In this document: positions 6,385-8,721 of the stretch, in pieces
Layout: each line of letters opens with the position of its first letter
Numbering within the stretch: position 1 is the first letter of the stretch
Program-made: the position numbers and the translations under genes
Origin: an uncultured Pseudomonadota bacterium
GTDB lineage: Bacteria > Pseudomonadota > Gammaproteobacteria > Burkholderiales > SG8-39
Assembly (NCBI GenBank): GCA_903895005.1
Contig: CAITSH010000037.1
Coordinates: forward strand, 1-8,721
DNA: 8,721 nucleotides
Direction of reading: 5' to 3'
Notes under the pieces: generated by a model
Told to the model about the DNA's origin: nothing
Database searches by the model: none
Seen by the model: the letters and a program-made list of their open reading frames with translations, nothing else

Positions 6385-6740
6385 GCCGCCGGTTGCTTGT
6401 TGTGGACGATCATCCCGTAAACCGCACGCTGGTCACGGTACTGTTGCGCGACTCCGAATGGGAGTGCGAACAGGCCTCAAGCGGCGCCGAAGCGCTGGAA
6501 AAACTTTCCGCGGGTCACTTTGAATGTGTGTTGCTTGACATCAGCATGCCCGGAATGTCGGGGGAGGAAGTGTGCAAACGCATCCGCGAGGACGAAAAAC
6601 TAAAAATCCTCCGGGTCATCGCATATACCGCGCACACAATGAAGGAAGAGCAACAAACCATTCTCACCGCCGGGTTTGATGCGTTGCTGATCAAGCCCAT
6701 AAACAGGCAGACCTTGCTCGACACCCTCAATTTGCCCTGA
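6381..6740 (+). CDS. Single-domain response regulator (CheY-like receiver)
   Basis: A 119-residue stand-alone REC domain with no output domain. It has the acidic pair D9/D10 (VVDDHP), phosphoacceptor D53 in LLDISMPGMSG, T83 in AYTAH and K105 in LIKPI, so phosphorylation chemistry should be intact. The usual MDG after the aspartate loop is MSG here, a common tolerated change. ATG 6381 overlaps the kinase stop (ATGA) and AAGGAAGG at 6367-6374 gives an excellent ribosome site with 6-base spacing, so kinase and receiver are probably made together. The inferred role is to accept phosphate from kinase H365 and pass it to the HPt protein; it could instead be a phosphate sink. It is the last gene of the operon, and only 46 bases separate it from the convergent gor gene. 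Confidence 0.93.
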   Translation: MSRRLLVVDDHPVNRTLVTVLLRDSEWECEQASSGAEALEKLSAGHFECVLLDISMPGMSGEEVCKRIREDEKLKILRVIAYTAHTMKEEQQTILTAGFDALLIKPINRQTLLDTLNLP

Positions 6741-6786
6741 TTTTCCGGAGGCGTCGGGTGCGGAGTGCACGCTGCCGCCTGCTCGT

Positions 6787-8157
6787 TCAGGCGCGGACCC
6801 GCACCTTGTCCTTGAGCGTGACGAACTCTTCCGCCGCCGTCGGGTGGATACCCACGGTGGCATCAAACTGGGCCTTGGTCAGTTTTGCACGCACCGCGAT
6901 CCCTATTCCCTGGATGATTTCCGGCGAATCGGCGCCGACCATATGGGCGCCCACCACGCGCTGCGATGCAGCGTCGATGACAAGCTTCATCAGCGTGCGC
7001 TCCTCGCGCCCTGAAAGGGTGTGCTTGAGCGCGCGAAACGAGGTCTTGTAGACATCAAGTTCGCCGTATTTTTTCAATGCGGCCTCCTCGCTGTCGCCCA
7101 CGGTTCCGACCGGAGGCTGGCTGAAGACGGCGGTCGGGATGTCGTGATGGTCGACCGCGGTGGGCGTATCATTAAACAGGGTGGCTGCAAGCGCCGCGCC
7201 CTCGCGAATTGCCACCGGGGTGAGAGCGATCCGGTTGGTGACGTCCCCGACCGCGTGGATGCCCGCAACGCTGCTGTGCGAATACGCGTCCACCACCACA
7301 CCGCCGTTGTCATCGAGCGTGACACCCGCCTGCTCCAGCCCGAGGCCTGCCGTGTTGGGCTTGCGCCCCGTCGCGAACATCACCGCATCAACATCGAGCT
7401 TCGTTCCATCGGCACAATCCACCCGCAGCGCCTCGCCTTCGCGGGCGATGGCACGCACCTCGTGGTGAAGCCGGATGCGCACGCCCTTTTTCTCCATTTC
7501 GTCATGCAAGTGCAGGCGCACGTCGGCGTCAAACCCCCGCAGAATTTGCTCGCCGCGATACGATAAGGTGACTTCGCTGCCGAGCCCCCTGAATATTCCC
7601 GCAAACTCAACCGCGATATAACCCCCCCCCACCACCAGCACGCGCCTGGGCAGGCTCGCCAGTTCAAACGCCTCGTTGGATGTGATGGACAATTCAGCAC
7701 CGGGAATCACCGGCCTGACCGGCCAGCCGCCGGTGGCAACCAGAATGTGGGCCGCGCTGAACCGCCGTCCGCCGATCTCAACGGTGTGCGCATCCACGAC
7801 CCGGGCGCGTCCCTGCATCAATTCCACACCCGATCCCTGCAACAGCTTGATGTAAATCGCCTCCAGACGCGCGATTTCACGGTCCTTGGCGGCGATCAGC
7901 GCCTGCCAGGAAAACTGCGTTTCCTTGACAGTCCACCCGTAGCCCTCGGCATCCTCAAAATCTTCGTGAAAATGGGCGGCGTAGGAAAGCAGCTTTTTCG
8001 GCACGCAGCCGCGAATCACGCAGGTGCCGCCGACGCGGTAGTCCTCGGCGATCGCCACGCGCGCGCCGTAGCCGGCGCTCATGCGGCTCGCACGCACGCC
8101 GCCGGAACCGGCGCCGATGACAAACAAGTCGTAGTCGTATCTCTTGTCGTGGATCAC
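6787..8157 (-). CDS. gor: Glutathione-disulfide reductase
   Basis: FAD-dependent cytoplasmic enzyme that reduces oxidised glutathione with NADPH, keeping the thiol pool reduced. The 456-residue product has the FAD motif IGAGSGG (14-20), redox-active cysteines C46 and C51 in GGTCVIRGCVPKK, NADPH motif GGGYIAVE (177-184), arginines R201 and R207 suited to the 2'-phosphate of NADPH, FATGRKPN (261-268), HAVGD (301-305) and the C-terminal HPTAAEE (438-444) with the His-Glu pair for the thiolate. The VIRG spacer between the cysteines is that of the plant/cyanobacterial-like group also found in many proteobacteria, rather than the VNVG of E. coli Gor. The start is GTG 8157 with GGAG 6 bases upstream; the protein meets the FAD strand eight residues later, so nothing is missing. 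A run of nine Gs encodes the GGG of the NADPH motif. It lies downstream of rpoD on the same strand but beyond a terminator, so it should have its own promoter; none is convincing in 8158-8231. Confidence 0.95.
   Translation of the reverse strand: MIHDKRYDYDLFVIGAGSGGVRASRMSAGYGARVAIAEDYRVGGTCVIRGCVPKKLLSYAAHFHEDFEDAEGYGWTVKETQFSWQALIAAKDREIARLEAIYIKLLQGSGVELMQGRARVVDAHTVEIGGRRFSAAHILVATGGWPVRPVIPGAELSITSNEAFELASLPRRVLVVGGGYIAVEFAGIFRGLGSEVTLSYRGEQILRGFDADVRLHLHDEMEKKGVRIRLHHEVRAIAREGEALRVDCADGTKLDVDAVMFATGRKPNTAGLGLEQAGVTLDDNGGVVVDAYSHSSVAGIHAVGDVTNRIALTPVAIREGAALAATLFNDTPTAVDHHDIPTAVFSQPPVGTVGDSEEAALKKYGELDVYKTSFRALKHTLSGREERTLMKLVIDAASQRVVGAHMVGADSPEIIQGIGIAVRAKLTKAQFDATVGIHPTAAEEFVTLKDKVRVRA
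7622..7630. repeat. Nine-base C/G homopolymer inside gor
   Basis: Nine consecutive C on the plus strand (G9 in the coding sense) encode the glycines of the NADPH-binding motif VVGGGY. The frame is intact as given. Runs of this length are known sites of slippage and of sequencing error. Confidence 0.8.
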
Positions 8158-8163
8158 GCTGTA

Positions 8164-8167
8164 CTCC
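8164..8167 (-). promoter_or_regulatory. Shine-Dalgarno GGAG for the GTG start of gor
   Basis: GGAG on the minus strand with 6 bases to the GTG at 8157-8155 supports the non-ATG start; no in-frame ATG near the N-terminus is compatible with a complete FAD-binding fold. Confidence 0.7.
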
Positions 8168-8231
8168 GGTTGACTGCACTAGCAGAGTGTTTTCGCAGAC
8201 CCTACCTAATACCAAGACCACGGGACACCGC

Positions 8232-8262
8232 GAAAACGAAAACGCCCCGCAAGGCGGGGCGT
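8232..8262 (-). terminator. Intrinsic terminator of rpoD
   Basis: On the minus strand a perfect 9-bp stem ACGCCCCGC / GCGGGGCGT with a 3-base CTT loop is followed by TTTCGTTTTC, a good rho-independent terminator 37 bases past the rpoD stop. A weaker 5-bp hairpin (GGGCG / CGCCC, 8280-8293) precedes it. An 8-base repeat CGTCAGGG occurs at 8260-8267 and 8275-8282. The element separates rpoD from gor. Confidence 0.9.
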
Positions 8263-8298
8263 CAGGGACCGAACCGTCAGGGCGGCTTCGCCCCGGGT

Positions 8299-8721
8299 TC
8301 AGCTGTTATCCAGGAAGCTCTTCAAGCGCTCGGACCGCGACGGGTGACGGAGCTTGCGCAGCGCCTTGGCTTCTATCTGGCGGATGCGCTCGCGCGTGAC
8401 ATCGAATTGCTTGCCGACTTCTTCCAGCGTGTGGTCGGTGTTCATTTCGATGCCAAAACGCATGCGCAGCACCTTGGCCTCGCGCGGCGTCAGCGAATCG
8501 AGGATGTCCTTGGTCACGTCGCGCAGGCTCGAGTACATCGCAGCATCGTTTGGTGCCAGTGTTGCCTGGTCCTCGATGAAATCACCAAGATGCGAATCGT
8601 CGTCATCGCCGATCGGCGTCTCCATCGAACTCGGCTCCTTGGAAATTTTCAGGATCTTGCGGATCTTGTCCTCGGGCATTTCCATCTTGACCGCGAGGGT
8701 CGCCGGATCGGGCTCGGCACC
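8299..8721 (-). CDS. rpoD: RNA polymerase primary sigma factor sigma-70, C-terminal 140 residues
   Basis: 3' part of the housekeeping sigma factor that directs core RNA polymerase to -10/-35 promoters; the gene continues past the right edge. The fragment starts in late region 3 ([17 protein letters not shown] and the [19 protein letters not shown] stretch characteristic of primary sigmas). It continues through region 4.1 ([20 protein letters not shown]) and region 4.2, whose helix-turn-helix ([20 protein letters not shown]) contacts the -35 element, and ends FLDNS. It is nearly identical in pattern to E. coli RpoD, so it is the essential sigma rather than an RpoS-type paralogue. The stop is followed by a strong terminator. 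Confidence 0.98.
   Translation of the reverse strand, partial: GAEPDPATLAVKMEMPEDKIRKILKISKEPSSMETPIGDDDDSHLGDFIEDQATLAPNDAAMYSSLRDVTKDILDSLTPREAKVLRMRFGIEMNTDHTLEEVGKQFDVTRERIRQIEAKALRKLRHPSRSERLKSFLDNS

Noticed and set aside
6776..6793. CGCCTG / CAGGCG hairpin as a bidirectional terminator
   Set aside because: The stem is only 6 bp, overlaps the gor stop codon and has no T-run on either strand.
8158..8231. gor promoter, including TATTAG as a -10 box
   Set aside because: No acceptable -35 element at 16-18 bases from it, so I do not call a promoter.

Overview
The window looks like GC-rich chromosomal DNA of a Gram-negative proteobacterium, most likely a betaproteobacterium. The evidence is a housekeeping sigma-70 C-terminus, a glutathione reductase of the GGTCVIRGC type, a CCA-encoding tRNA-Ile(CAU) and a bioF-bioD-bioA cluster. 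The class assignment is an inference from protein style; no 16S or other marker lies in the window.

Layout, left to right. (1) Positions 1-2635, minus strand: three biotin-synthesis genes transcribed bioF, bioD, bioA. They are tightly coupled (TGA-C-ATG at bioF/bioD, a GTGA overlap at bioD/bioA). bioA runs off the left edge and carries an apparent frameshift in a (GC)6 tract at 39-50. (2) 2675-2751, minus: a tRNA with anticodon CAU, best read as the minor isoleucine tRNA (Ile2), with a perfect TATAAT box just upstream. No terminator is visible between it and bioF. (3) 2752-3026: a regulatory gap between divergent units, with a 10-bp direct repeat. (4) 3027-6740, plus strand: four tightly packed signalling genes encoding a REC-EAL cyclic-di-GMP phosphodiesterase resembling RocR, a free-standing HPt protein, a membrane histidine kinase with a large periplasmic sensor, and a single-domain receiver. 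(5) 6787-8157, minus: glutathione reductase. (6) 8232-8262: a strong intrinsic terminator, followed by the 3' end of rpoD (8299 to the right edge, minus).

The most interesting unit is the plus-strand block. All steps of a His-Asp-His-Asp relay are present, each on its own polypeptide: kinase H365, receiver D53, HPt H62, then D59 of the EAL protein. The inferred output is control of c-di-GMP breakdown by a periplasmic signal. The other genes are ordinary housekeeping functions: biotin synthesis, AUA decoding, thiol redox and the main sigma factor. The plus-strand block sits between two minus-strand housekeeping segments, so it may be a later insertion. I saw no CRISPR array, transposase, phage gene or attachment-site duplication.
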